Shown piece after piece: positions 32,294-39,695 of a stretch of DNA of 64,000 bases. Origin of the DNA: a bacterium (GTDB taxonomy: Bacteria > Pseudomonadota > Gammaproteobacteria > Burkholderiales > Thiobacillaceae); NCBI GenBank assembly GCA_009772925.1, contig WOUQ01000002.1:124001-188000 (forward strand), read 5' to 3'. The notes beneath the pieces were generated by a model. That model saw nothing but the letters and a program-made list of their open reading frames with translations, searched no databases and was not told the origin of the DNA. The stretch's first letter is position 1. The number at the start of each line of letters is the position of its first letter. The position numbers were made by a program, and so were the translations under genes.

Positions 32294-32674
32294 TCAATTA
32301 CATGGGAAAGCTCTAATCAAAGCGGCACGGACAAGTGATGCGGCTGTGTCGCCTGCACTTTGCGGGTGTGACTTCAAGTATTTCCGTAAGACTGACTCGA
32401 AATACTCAGGGCGTGGGGGCAGTCTTTTAAAACATATAATGCGCTCTAGTGCTAACGCGTCTGCGTATGCAGATAAATACCCTTCGCAAAATGGGGCCAT
32501 GGTTTCTGCAATCTCCTGAAGCTTTCCATCTGCGCGCCCTACAACTGACATAGGTTTGTTACATGATTCCATAAGGTCGACCGCAGATGTCTCTGCGAAG
32601 ACATTTGAACTGAGCGAAGCTAATGCCAGAACATATGAGGCTTGTATCTTGACCATGCTTGAATTTCTAGCCAT
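32294..32674 (-). CDS. Rap1a/Tai-like secreted protein, module copy 1
   Basis: Encodes 126 residues (120 if Met at 32656 is used, which leaves a better signal peptide: VKIQASYVLALASLSSNVFA). The mature domain has the Rap1a/Tai pattern: VDLMESCNKP, APFCEGYLSAYADALAL, a further Cys in IICFKRLPP, EYFESVLRKYLKSHPQS and a terminal AFPCN. Known members of this family sit in the periplasm and bind type VI amidase effectors. It overlaps the end of the membrane-protein gene at 32667 by eight bases if the longer start is used, so the two form a unit. There is no effector nearby. Confidence 0.72.
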   Translation of the reverse strand: MARNSSMVKIQASYVLALASLSSNVFAETSAVDLMESCNKPMSVVGRADGKLQEIAETMAPFCEGYLSAYADALALERIICFKRLPPRPEYFESVLRKYLKSHPQSAGDTAASLVRAALIRAFPCN

Positions 32675-33029
32675 TTTTGAATCCTGTTCTAATCCAGTTC
32701 AACGCATAACCAAGCAACAAGACAACCAAAGGCGGGATAAGCATGATTGCTATAGAGTGCTTTATTAGAGCTTCTCTCATATCACTTTCTGTTTTGTCCG
32801 TATCTTCTTCTAAACGAATATAATCTTTGGCCATATCAATCGGCACATCTTTTGCAAAGTAATAGTGTTTTCCTGATGTGCGGTTGATCATATGAATAAC
32901 GCCATTTTGGTCTGATGAATATGTGACAACTGGCAGTGAAGGCCAAGCAATGACTGTCCAGGCGGACACGCCTGTAATATGTATTGTCGTAAGAACAAGC
33001 CACAGCCTGATCCATCCATTTAGCTTCAT
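32667..33029 (-). CDS. Two-helix membrane protein, module copy 1
   Basis: Encodes 120 residues. Helices are at about 6-28 (LRLW-like GWIRLWLVLTTIHITGV) and 90-112 (AIMLIPPLVVLLLGYALNW), with an extracytoplasmic loop between them. It is a paralogue of 31150-31611. Its ATG lies three bases after the stop of the 33033-33491 gene. No named family was recognised. The consistent pairing with a Rap1a-like protein suggests that the two act together at the inner membrane. Confidence 0.75.
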   Translation of the reverse strand: MKLNGWIRLWLVLTTIHITGVSAWTVIAWPSLPVVTYSSDQNGVIHMINRTSGKHYYFAKDVPIDMAKDYIRLEEDTDKTESDMREALIKHSIAIMLIPPLVVLLLGYALNWIRTGFKNG

Positions 33030-33032
33030 GAT

Positions 33033-33491
33033 CTATTCACCGTAGCCATCAGTAATTCCAACCCAGTTTTCGTAGAACCAATTGTCAAGCCTCTGCATAT
33101 TCTCGGTTCTCTCTAGCCCGAGACGATCATAGTTTGCGCATGCTCTGACCAACATCCAAAGTGCTGCGTCTTGCATGTCAACAGTTATTGTTGTCTCACT
33201 CGGCATTCGTATGTGTTTGGCTGCATTTCGAGCAAGGTTTTCTCCATCCTTGAAATCTTGCCATTTCAATGGGCGGCCATGTAGAGCTTGATAGGTAAAA
33301 TTCATTGTTTCGAAGTGTCGTTTCAGGACTGTATCACCACCTTGGGATGATAGTGCTGTACCTAAAATCTCTTCCGCTGCGCCAGCAAGTGTGAGTGCTG
33401 AAACGTAGCTACCACTATTTAAGAAGATGCGCAATGCAACTTCGAGTTGCTCTATTGCAAGGTCAATTCGATGGTATTTCTGTGATGTCAT
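33033..33491 (-). CDS. Conserved hypothetical protein, cassette-type
   Basis: Encodes 152 residues from Met at 33491. A longer frame upstream is only the translated attC site, so it is rejected. The protein is helical: 'IDLAIEQLEVALRIFLNSG' and 'SALTLAGAAEEILGTAL' at the N-terminus, 'ENLARNAAKHIRMP' in the middle, and 'DAALWMLVRACANYDRLGL' near the end. The arrangement recalls small helical HEPN-like proteins but lacks a clear Rx4-6H motif, so no function is assigned. The start lies 17 bases inside the cassette boundary, typical of integron cassette genes. Confidence 0.7.
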   Translation of the reverse strand: MTSQKYHRIDLAIEQLEVALRIFLNSGSYVSALTLAGAAEEILGTALSSQGGDTVLKRHFETMNFTYQALHGRPLKWQDFKDGENLARNAAKHIRMPSETTITVDMQDAALWMLVRACANYDRLGLERTENMQRLDNWFYENWVGITDGYGE

Positions 33492-33502
33492 GTCCACGAG
33501 AA

Positions 33503-33583
33503 GTCTAACCTCAGCGTTGAGGGGCGCATAGCCAGCAAGCAAAGCTTGCTGGCTATGCACCCTTCTCGAACAGCTTGTTATGC
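33503..33583 (-). other. Integron attC recombination site
   Basis: On the minus strand this 81-base site reads R'' GCATAAC at 33583-33577, then AAGCTGTTCGAG, then a perfect 15-base stem (33544-33558 with 33526-33540, loop of three), then R' GTTAGAC at 33509-33503, which fits the GTTRRRY consensus exactly. The outer arms are imperfectly complementary, as in genuine attC sites. R'' is the complement of the GTTATGC core at the start of the same cassette (34440-34434), the internal consistency expected of an inserted cassette. Confidence 0.85.
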
Positions 33584-33596
33584 ATAAGACAGACCG

Positions 33597-33974
33597 CTAT
33601 TGACAGGTAACCACACCATTGCCGTGATCGATGCATGTTATTGGTCTCACAGGTGGCTGTGGTTTACTCTGCTTCATCATTTCCATGCTGGCATTAAATG
33701 TGTCCCTGTTGCGTTGCAAATCTGTTGCGTATTCGCCGCTCTTGTAGTAAGCATTCATCACTTCGGCACAGTTTAATTTTCTTCTTTTTGCCTCTTGCCG
33801 AGCATTGTCGATGTCTCCTTGTGCGTAGAACCAAGGATTTTGGCCAGCCAAGTTGCAAATTTTACTATCGGACCAATGTGCCAACTGTGCGGGCGTAGTT
33901 GTAGCGCAAGCGGCGACAAATAATGACGCGGCAATAGACGCCAATATGGTGGGGATTCTATAGCCAGATACCAT
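33597..33974 (-). CDS. Small lipoprotein in integron cassette
   Basis: Encodes 125 residues. A lipoprotein signal peptide ends in the lipobox VAAC with Cys23. The mature part has a 'HWSDSKICNLAGQNPWF' segment, a basic helix (DNARQEAKRRKLNCAEVMNAY) and two C-terminal Cys (ITCIDHGNGVVTC). Similar short Cys-containing lipoproteins are common in cassette arrays; no function is known to me. It is the second gene of the cassette and is followed after 13 bases by the attC site. Confidence 0.78.
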   Translation of the reverse strand: MVSGYRIPTILASIAASLFVAACATTTPAQLAHWSDSKICNLAGQNPWFYAQGDIDNARQEAKRRKLNCAEVMNAYYKSGEYATDLQRNRDTFNASMEMMKQSKPQPPVRPITCIDHGNGVVTCQ

Positions 33975-34040
33975 GACTTACTCCATAAGTGTATTGATTT
34001 AAGACTATTATCAATTGACGGCAAGTGATTATGCTGAAAA

Positions 34041-34415
34041 TCATACCCCAGTCATTTTGGAGATTGCTTTCTGGGCTAGGGATTCCACTGCCTGTACGAA
34101 CCCATAGATTGCCTGAGGCAAGTGACCAGTTAAAGCCAGTAGTGAAATAACGAAAAGCAAGACGTCGCCCCCAGTAAAATCTCGGGTTGAAACTGGTTGT
34201 CCATCCAGTCTTGATACCAATACATAAAAACAGCACCATCCAGCGAAAGAACCGATAAAGTTGAAAATAAATTGATAGCTTCCAATAAAGAAAGTTGCCC
34301 ACTTTGATGGCGTAGCAGATTTAAAAAGCCAAGCACTCCGGACACCCCAGAAGAGGCTAAAGAAGATTGCGAGCGGTAGCCAGTATTGGTGAAGGCTGGA
34401 GATTACTGACTCCAT
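34041..34415 (-). CDS. Small polytopic membrane protein in integron cassette
   Basis: Encodes 124 residues with three to four hydrophobic segments: WLPLAIFFSLFWGVRSAWLF, FFIGSYQFIFNFIGSFAGWCCFYVLV (in two parts) and LLFVISLLALTGHLP. No named family was recognised, although FNFIGSFAGW-type proteins are familiar as cassette-borne membrane proteins. The start is 25 bases from the cassette boundary, consistent with expression from an upstream array promoter. A 66-base spacer without an attC separates it from the lipoprotein gene, so both belong to one cassette. Confidence 0.72.
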   Translation of the reverse strand: MESVISSLHQYWLPLAIFFSLFWGVRSAWLFKSATPSKWATFFIGSYQFIFNFIGSFAGWCCFYVLVSRLDGQPVSTRDFTGGDVLLFVISLLALTGHLPQAIYGFVQAVESLAQKAISKMTGV

Positions 34416-34433
34416 GATGCGTTTCTCATGGGC

Positions 34434-34440
34434 GCATAAC
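34434..34440 (-). other. Leading cassette core site GTTATGC
   Basis: The minus strand reads GTTATGC. Recombination between the G and the T would mark the left end of the cassette. No matching R'' or attI structure was found in the next 150 bases upstream on that strand. Confidence 0.6.
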
Positions 34441-34649
34441 GTAAAGTAGACGACACTTCCATAGATGGAAACATATCCATATCTGGCAGCCGATGCCTAC
34501 CAATGGAAATGTCCATTACTGGATACCTGGCGACTTCAACGGATAGCGGACTGCAGAAAGTGGGACTGCCGGTCATGTCACCCCCCCCCTTGTTTTGCGG
34601 CAATCTACGCCCGTTTCGCGCCCAACGGCAAGGGGCGGCTCGACACCGC
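34441..34649. other. Non-coding junction between cassette and zrg-like operon
   Basis: This 209-base stretch has intermediate base composition, several short TCCAT/ATGGA inverted repeats, and a run of nine C at 34581-34589. I see no supported gene. It separates the AT-rich block from the end of the DUF3299 gene. Confidence 0.5.
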
Positions 34650-35222
34650 TTATTTCTTGTACTTACTCACGCTCTTCGCCTTCATGCGGTAGCTGGAATT
34701 GCCCATATCCGTGGTGGAGAGGGCGATTTCCACGGTGCCTTCCACCCATACCGGGTCCATGGCCTGCATGCCTTTCGCGGGGTTTTCGGCGATCACGTGG
34801 ATGATCTGGTTGGCGGGGGGCGGCGGGACGTGGATGCAGGCGCCGAAGTAGGGCACCAGCAGGAATTCGCGCAGGGCCTTGTCGCCCCATTCCAGGGGCA
34901 CCAGGAAGCCGGCGATGCGGATGTTGCGGCCGTTCATGGCTTCGTTGGCGGGGGCGGCGTCCCAGGCCTTGCGCAGCTTGCGCAGAGCCTCGTCGGCGCG
35001 GGGGTCGGAATCGCTCAGTTTGGCAACGTCCAGGCCCTTGAAGGCGGCCAGCGGGTCCCAGCCCTTGGGCAGCAGGTCGTCCCAGCTCGTCTCCGGGTAG
35101 GCGGTCTTGGCCTTGCCGGCGGCGGCGGGGAGGCGGTCGCCCACCTTGAAGTCGGGCTTGCCCTGGGCGGATGCCGCAAGGGAGAAGACGAGCAGGAAGG
35201 GCAGGATCCAGATCTTGTGCAT
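34650..35222 (-). CDS. DUF3299 periplasmic protein of a zrg-like operon
   Basis: Encodes 190 residues. A signal peptide (IWILPFLLVFSLAASAQG) is followed by a domain with GRNIRIAGFLVPLEWGDKALREFLLVPYFGACIHVPPPP, where the single Cys and following His in GACIHVPPPPANQ are the DUF3299 hallmark. The family usually accompanies a MacB-type ABC transporter and a His-rich DUF2796 protein in Zur-regulated gene sets, as here. It probably works in periplasmic metal handling. It is the last gene of the operon, seven bases after the permease. Confidence 0.88.
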   Translation of the reverse strand: MHKIWILPFLLVFSLAASAQGKPDFKVGDRLPAAAGKAKTAYPETSWDDLLPKGWDPLAAFKGLDVAKLSDSDPRADEALRKLRKAWDAAPANEAMNGRNIRIAGFLVPLEWGDKALREFLLVPYFGACIHVPPPPANQIIHVIAENPAKGMQAMDPVWVEGTVEIALSTTDMGNSSYRMKAKSVSKYKK

Positions 35223-35229
35223 GGGAACC

Positions 35230-36492
35230 TCACAGGCGCGGCGTCATGCCGTCGGCCAGGGATAGACGATAGGCGCGCCAGCCGGGCAGCAGGCTGGCGA
35301 GCAGGCCTGCCAGCAAGACCAGGCCGAGCGCGTACAGTTCCTCGCCGCCGGGCCAGGCCAGGCGCAGGACCAGGCCGTACTCGGCCTGCACCCAGGGGGC
35401 CAGGGCGAGGACGAGCGCGCTTTTCAGGGCCAGGCCGAGCAGGGCGCCGGCCAGGGTGACGGCGCCGCCCTCCAGGGCCAGCAGCAGGAAGATGTCGCGC
35501 GGGCGGGCGCCGTTGGCGCGCAGGATGGCGAGTTCGCGCCGACGCTGGTCCAGGCTGGCCAGCACCACCGCCACCAGGCCGGCCAGGCCGGCGGCGACGG
35601 CCAGGGCGGAGACCGCGCGCAGCACCTGTTCGGCCACCGCCAGCAGCTCCCACAACTGCGACAGGGCTACGCCGGGCAGCACGGCCATGAGGGGTTCGTC
35701 GCGGTAGTCGGCCACGTGGCGCTGCATGGCGAACACCGCCGCCCGGCTCTTCAGGCCCACCAGCACGGCGGTAACGGATTTGGGGGTGAGGTCGAACTTC
35801 TTCACCAGCTCGGGCGGGATGACCAGGCCGGGAATCGGGGCGCCGCCCTGTCAGTCCAGGTGGATGGCCTCCAGGGCTTGCAGGCCGATGTGCAGGCTGC
35901 GGTCCACCGGCGTGCCGGTGGGGGCCAGGATGCCGACCACGGTGAAGGGCTTGTCGCCGTGCTCGGCGAGCCCCTCGCCGCCCATGCCGTGGCTGAGGGT
36001 GATGCGATCGCCCGCGCGGTAGCCCAGCTTGCGCGCCACCTCGGCGCCCAGCACCACCTCGAACAGGCCGGCGAAGGGCCTGCCGGCGGCGAAGGCCAGG
36101 GGCTGCTTGTCGCCGTGGCGGAAGTGCTCGAAGTAGGCGGACGTTGTGCCCAGCACCGGGTAGCCGCGATGCGAGTCGCCCAGGGAGACGGGGATGGTCC
36201 AGGCCACGGCGGGATGCGCGGCGAGGGCTTGGGCGCTGTCCCAGCTCATGTTCTGGCTGGCCTCGCCCATGCGGAACACGGCGTAGAGCAGCAATTGCAG
36301 GGCGCTGCCGCGCGCGCCCACCACCAGGTCGGTGCCGGACACCGCCTGGGCGAAGCCGTCGCGGGCATCCTGGCGCAGACGTTCGATGCCCAGCAACAGG
36401 GTGACGGAAAGGGCCACGGCGAGCAGGGTGAGGCCCAGGCTGTAGCGCCGGTTCCAGGCGCTCTTCAGGGCCAGCGGCAGCAGATGCGTCAT
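35230..36492 (-). pseudogene. FtsX/MacB-type ABC permease interrupted by in-frame UGA
   Basis: The frame from Met at 36492 to the stop at 35230 would encode 420 residues: a first helix (YSLGLTLLAVALSVTLLLGI), a large periplasmic domain, and three C-terminal helices of the FtsX type (LAVAAGLAGLVAVVLAS...). Codon 214 (35851-35853) is TGA in the context IHLD-stop-QGGAPIPG, with no frameshift on either side. The position and neighbours suggest TGG (Trp) in the parent. The first 213 codons cannot make a working permease alone. It could be a real nonsense mutation, a sequencing error, or read-through. The start overlaps the ATPase stop as ATGA. Confidence 0.85.
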
Positions 36493-37187
36493 GCCGCCTC
36501 CGCCGCCACGCGGTTCAGTTCGGCCATCGCCAGGCGGCGCGGGAAGCCCTGTTGCAGGCGATGGTCGTGGCTCACGAAGAGCAGGGCGGCGCCGGAATCC
36601 GCGCATTCCCGCCGCAGCAGCTCCAGGAAAGCCTCCTGGCGGGCGGCGTCGAGGGCCGAGGTGGGCTCGTCGGCGATGAGCAGTTCCGGCCGGCCGATGA
36701 GGGCGCGCGCCGCCGCCACGCGCTGCTGCTGGCCGACGGAGAGCTGGGTGGCGGGACGTCGCCAGAGCGCTTCGGCCAGGTCCAGATGGCGCAGAAGGGT
36801 GGCCGCCGCCGCGCGCGCATCAACGGCCCGCTCGCGCCGCCGTCGCGAAAATCGGCAGGGCAGCAGGACGTTGTCGAGCACCGAGAGATAGGGGATGAGG
36901 TTGAACTGCTGGAAGATCAGGCCGACGTGATCGACGCGGAAACGGTCGCGATCGGCGGCGGAAAGCTCGCCCAGTACTTGGCCCAGAACCTCCACCCGGC
37001 CCCGCGTCGGCGCCAGCACGCCGGCCACCAGGTTGAGCAGGGTGCTCTTGCCGGAGCCGGAAGCGCCGTGCAGAAACACCTGCTCGCCCGTCTCCAGGCG
37101 CAGGTGGGGGATGTCCAGGCAGGCTTCCGCCTGGCCCGGCCAGCGGAATTCCAGGTCTTCCAGGAGGAGGAGGGGGGCAGTCGTCAT
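36489..37187 (-). CDS. MacB/LolD-type ABC transporter ATPase
   Basis: Encodes 232 residues. Walker A GASGSGKS, Q-loop FQQFNLIPYLSV, signature LSVGQQQRVA, Walker B LLIADEP and H-loop FVSHDHR are all intact. It powers the adjacent FtsX-type permease, in a transporter class that usually couples ATP use to periplasmic work rather than classic import. It lies 13 bases after the DUF2796 gene and overlaps the permease start. Confidence 0.93.
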   Translation of the reverse strand: MTTAPLLLLEDLEFRWPGQAEACLDIPHLRLETGEQVFLHGASGSGKSTLLNLVAGVLAPTRGRVEVLGQVLGELSAADRDRFRVDHVGLIFQQFNLIPYLSVLDNVLLPCRFSRRRRERAVDARAAAATLLRHLDLAEALWRRPATQLSVGQQQRVAAARALIGRPELLIADEPTSALDAARQEAFLELLRRECADSGAALLFVSHDHRLQQGFPRRLAMAELNRVAAEAA

Positions 37188-37200
37188 GGCGACCGCTAGC

Positions 37201-37731
37201 TTACCAACTCAGCAGCCGCATTTTCGGCGTCAGTCGCCGGGCGCTCTGCCCCTTGCCGCTCACCACCTGGGCGTCCAGGCGGCGCAGCTTGGGGAAGCTG
37301 CCGAACAGGCGGGCCTCCAGGCCGGTGAGCTTGTCGGGCTGGGCACAGGTGAAGCGGTATTCCGCCACCACGTCGCCGTGGCCGTCCTGGCCGGCGCCGG
37401 GCTTGCCGTCCAGCACGTCGGAATTCACGCGGGTTTCCGCGAGCTTGCAGCCTGCCGCCGTGGTCGGCGCGAACAACTGCTCGCCGGCCGCCAGGGTCTT
37501 GCGCAGCGCGGCCACCGCCGCCCGCTCCTGGTCGTTGCGCGGCGCGTGCTCGAAGCCCAGCACCGCCTCCAGCGGCGATTCCAGGCGCAGGTCGAGCCGG
37601 CCGCCGTCCACCGCCACCTTCAGTTCCGCCTGGCCGTGCACGTGGGTGTGCTGGTGGCTGTGCTTGTGGTCATGGGCCAGGGCGGGCATAGCCAGGCCAA
37701 GGGCCAGCAATAGCGGGAGTATTCGTTTCAT
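37201..37731 (-). CDS. DUF2796 (ZrgA-like) His-rich periplasmic metal protein
   Basis: Encodes 176 residues. A signal peptide is followed at once by a His-rich run (HDHKHSHQHTHVHGQAEL), typical of zinc-binding periplasmic proteins, and then the DUF2796 beta-rich domain with two Cys. The family is known as ZrgA in Zur-regulated zinc gene sets. It is the first gene of the four-gene operon (DUF2796, ATPase, permease, DUF3299), so metal-dependent control of the whole set is likely. I looked for a palindromic Zur box upstream and found none that is convincing. Confidence 0.88.
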   Translation of the reverse strand: MKRILPLLLALGLAMPALAHDHKHSHQHTHVHGQAELKVAVDGGRLDLRLESPLEAVLGFEHAPRNDQERAAVAALRKTLAAGEQLFAPTTAAGCKLAETRVNSDVLDGKPGAGQDGHGDVVAEYRFTCAQPDKLTGLEARLFGSFPKLRRLDAQVVSGKGQSARRLTPKMRLLSW

Positions 37732-37943
37732 GTGATCACCTCAGGAGGAAGATGCCGGCCAGCAAGGTGAGGCCGGCGGCATGGGGAACCGGCGGATCTG
37801 TGCAAGCCAGCTGGCGCGGGGTTATTCTGCCCTAGCCGGTGGACACTCGGCAGGCCCGAAAGGTGCGGTGCAGCACGCTTTCGGCAACCGCAGCGCCGAT
37901 CCATCGGCCACGACTAACGTAATCATTCGGAGAGGAGTCCAGC

Positions 37944-38372
37944 ATGAACCACACCTTATCGCGCGTTTCCCTCGTTCCCGCCCTGCTGCTCGGCCTGGTC
38001 ATGCAGACCGGGCTCGCCCAAGCCAGCGGCGATCTGTCGGCCGAGGCGGTCAATACCCTGCTCAAGGACAAGACGGTATTCGCCTGGCATGAAAGGGGGC
38101 GTTTCAACTACACCAGCTTTTTCGCAGCGGATGGCACTGTCAAACAGGTCAATGAGAAGGGCGAAAAACTCAGCGGCTCCTGGAGTGTGGACAGCAGCGG
38201 CACTCTGTGCGTGACCTGGACGGACAGCAGCGACTCCAATTGCGGCAAGCTCCAGGCCAACGGCGACGGCACCTACAAGCGCATGCGTACCAACCCCCGC
38301 AACCTCATAGGCGGCGCCATTCATTTCGTCACCTTCAAGCGGTTTGAGAACGGCAACTCGCAGGGCTTGTGA
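37944..38372 (+). CDS. Secreted hypothetical protein
   Basis: Encodes 142 residues. A signal peptide (SLVPALLLGLVMQTGLAQA) is followed by a small domain with AWHERGRFNYTSFFAADGTV, LSGSWSVDSSGTLCVTW and a second Cys near SNCGKL, consistent with one disulfide in a lipocalin-like beta fold. It resembles DUF995-type proteins but I am not certain. GAGAGGAG lies before ATG 37944. The gap before it (37732-37943) shows no other feature. Confidence 0.72.
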   Translation: MNHTLSRVSLVPALLLGLVMQTGLAQASGDLSAEAVNTLLKDKTVFAWHERGRFNYTSFFAADGTVKQVNEKGEKLSGSWSVDSSGTLCVTWTDSSDSNCGKLQANGDGTYKRMRTNPRNLIGGAIHFVTFKRFENGNSQGL

Positions 38373-38458
38373 TCCCGGCCCGGGGTGGGTGGAGCTCCGC
38401 CCGCCCCGGCACCCTAGCGGGTAAACTTCGAGGCGTCCCCGCAACACGGTACTTCGCA

Positions 38459-39637
38459 ATGAACCGCTTCGCCGCTGCCCTTGCCTGCCTGACCTTCTCG
38501 TGGTGGATGGCTGTGAGCGCTCACTCACAAGAGCCCATGCACCGCGCCACGCATCTTGGCAACCCGGCGACCCGTTTCGCGGATCCCCTGAAGACGCCGG
38601 ACGATCTGCGTCGCACCCTGCAAAGCGAGGCCCTGCGGGAAGACGTGCAACGGGTGCTGCGCATGAGCGGTTACACCGGCAGCATGGACGACTTCCTGCG
38701 CGCGGCCGCGCAAGCCCCGGTCCAGGCTTTGAGCATTCCGGTCGGCAGCGTACTGCCTGCCATGTCCACCCGCCGCAAGGGCCGCCCGCACCTGCTGCGC
38801 AACGTGCTGTGGGCGGGCAAGGCCCCCATCGACGCCTACGAGTTCTCCTTCATCTCCGGCGAGCGCCGCTACCGCGTGGTCACGCCCAAGGCGTGCAGCA
38901 ATTTCTGGGTGGAAGAACAGTTGCCGCCGCCCCGGCACGCGCTGGACCTGAGCTGCGAGACCCCGGAGGAGGTGCCGCACCCCTATCTGGCGCAGGTGTG
39001 CAACACCCTGCGCAACGTCGGCGACCTGACCGAACCGCGCGCGCTGCTCAGCCTGCCGATGCCGGCCGGGGCCAAGGTGCGCTGCGTTTCCGGCGGCGCC
39101 GACGTGAGCGATCCCACGCGGCTGAGCTGGGCCTTCGCCAATTTCGAACCCGGCGCCGCCCGCACCGTGTGCGCGACCTTCGCCCCGGACCAGGCCGCGC
39201 GCATCGAGTTCGCCGGTTCCGCCACGGGCGAGCGGGCGCCGGCCGTGACGAGCCGCTGCGCCACCCGCTTTTCCGCCAGCGATGTCGAGCCCATCCGCAT
39301 CGTCGGCCCGCAAGCGCCGGCGCCGGTGGGGACAGAGGCGGAGTACCTCGTGCGCGTGCGCAACCCCGGCGCGGCGCCGCTGGCTAACGTGCGCCTGGCG
39401 GTGCGGCTGGATCAGCGCCAGAGCTTCGTCGGCGGTTCCGGCCCCACCCCGGTGGTGGTGGCGGCGGATGGACTGCTGCGGACCGGCGCCCTGGCCAGCC
39501 TGGGTCCGGGTGAACAGGCGGAATGGCGTCTCGTCGCGAAGACCCTGGAGACGGGCGAGGCGCGGATGGAGGTGGACCTGGAGACGGACCAGTTCTTCTG
39601 CCCGCTGCGCAAAACCTGGGCCGGCGCGGGAAATTGA
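38459..39637 (+). CDS. Secreted protein with C-terminal DUF11/CARDB-like domain
   Basis: Encodes 392 residues from Met at 38459, where a signal peptide begins (FAAALACLTFSWWMAVSAHS). The N-terminal 250 residues include several Cys and a SNFWVEEQLPPPRHA segment. The C-terminal about 110 residues (VEPIRIVGPQAPAPVGTEAEYLVRVRNPGAAPLANVRLAV) form an Ig-like DUF11-type domain of the kind found in surface and cell-wall proteins. It is exported to the periplasm or beyond; function is unknown. Confidence 0.75.
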   Translation: MNRFAAALACLTFSWWMAVSAHSQEPMHRATHLGNPATRFADPLKTPDDLRRTLQSEALREDVQRVLRMSGYTGSMDDFLRAAAQAPVQALSIPVGSVLPAMSTRRKGRPHLLRNVLWAGKAPIDAYEFSFISGERRYRVVTPKACSNFWVEEQLPPPRHALDLSCETPEEVPHPYLAQVCNTLRNVGDLTEPRALLSLPMPAGAKVRCVSGGADVSDPTRLSWAFANFEPGAARTVCATFAPDQAARIEFAGSATGERAPAVTSRCATRFSASDVEPIRIVGPQAPAPVGTEAEYLVRVRNPGAAPLANVRLAVRLDQRQSFVGGSGPTPVVVAADGLLRTGALASLGPGEQAEWRLVAKTLETGEARMEVDLETDQFFCPLRKTWAGAGN

Positions 39638-39695
39638 GCATGCCGGCTGACCAGGCTCCCTGGCGCGCGGTGGCAGTGCGCCTACAATCCAGGGC

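Larger units (their letters stand above)
33509..34439 (-). mobile_element. Integron gene cassette with two genes
   Basis: Bounded by G|TTATGC at 34440/34439 and the G of GTTAGAC at 33509. It carries the membrane protein 34041-34415, the lipoprotein 33597-33974 and its own attC (33503-33583). About 930 bases long and clearly more AT-rich than the chromosome. No integrase is present in the window. Confidence 0.75.

Noticed and set aside
33033-33560. Longer 175-codon version of the cassette gene
   Set aside because: The first 23 codons are the attC stem itself, so Met at 33491 is the start.
33975-34040. Possible attC between the two cassette genes (GCATAAT, CTTATG)
   Set aside because: Only 66 bases and no hairpin; the two genes are better explained as sharing one cassette.
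35851-35853. Selenocysteine at the in-frame UGA of the permease
   Set aside because: The context fits a lost Trp codon; there is no obvious SECIS-like hairpin directly downstream and no selenoprotein of this family is known to me.
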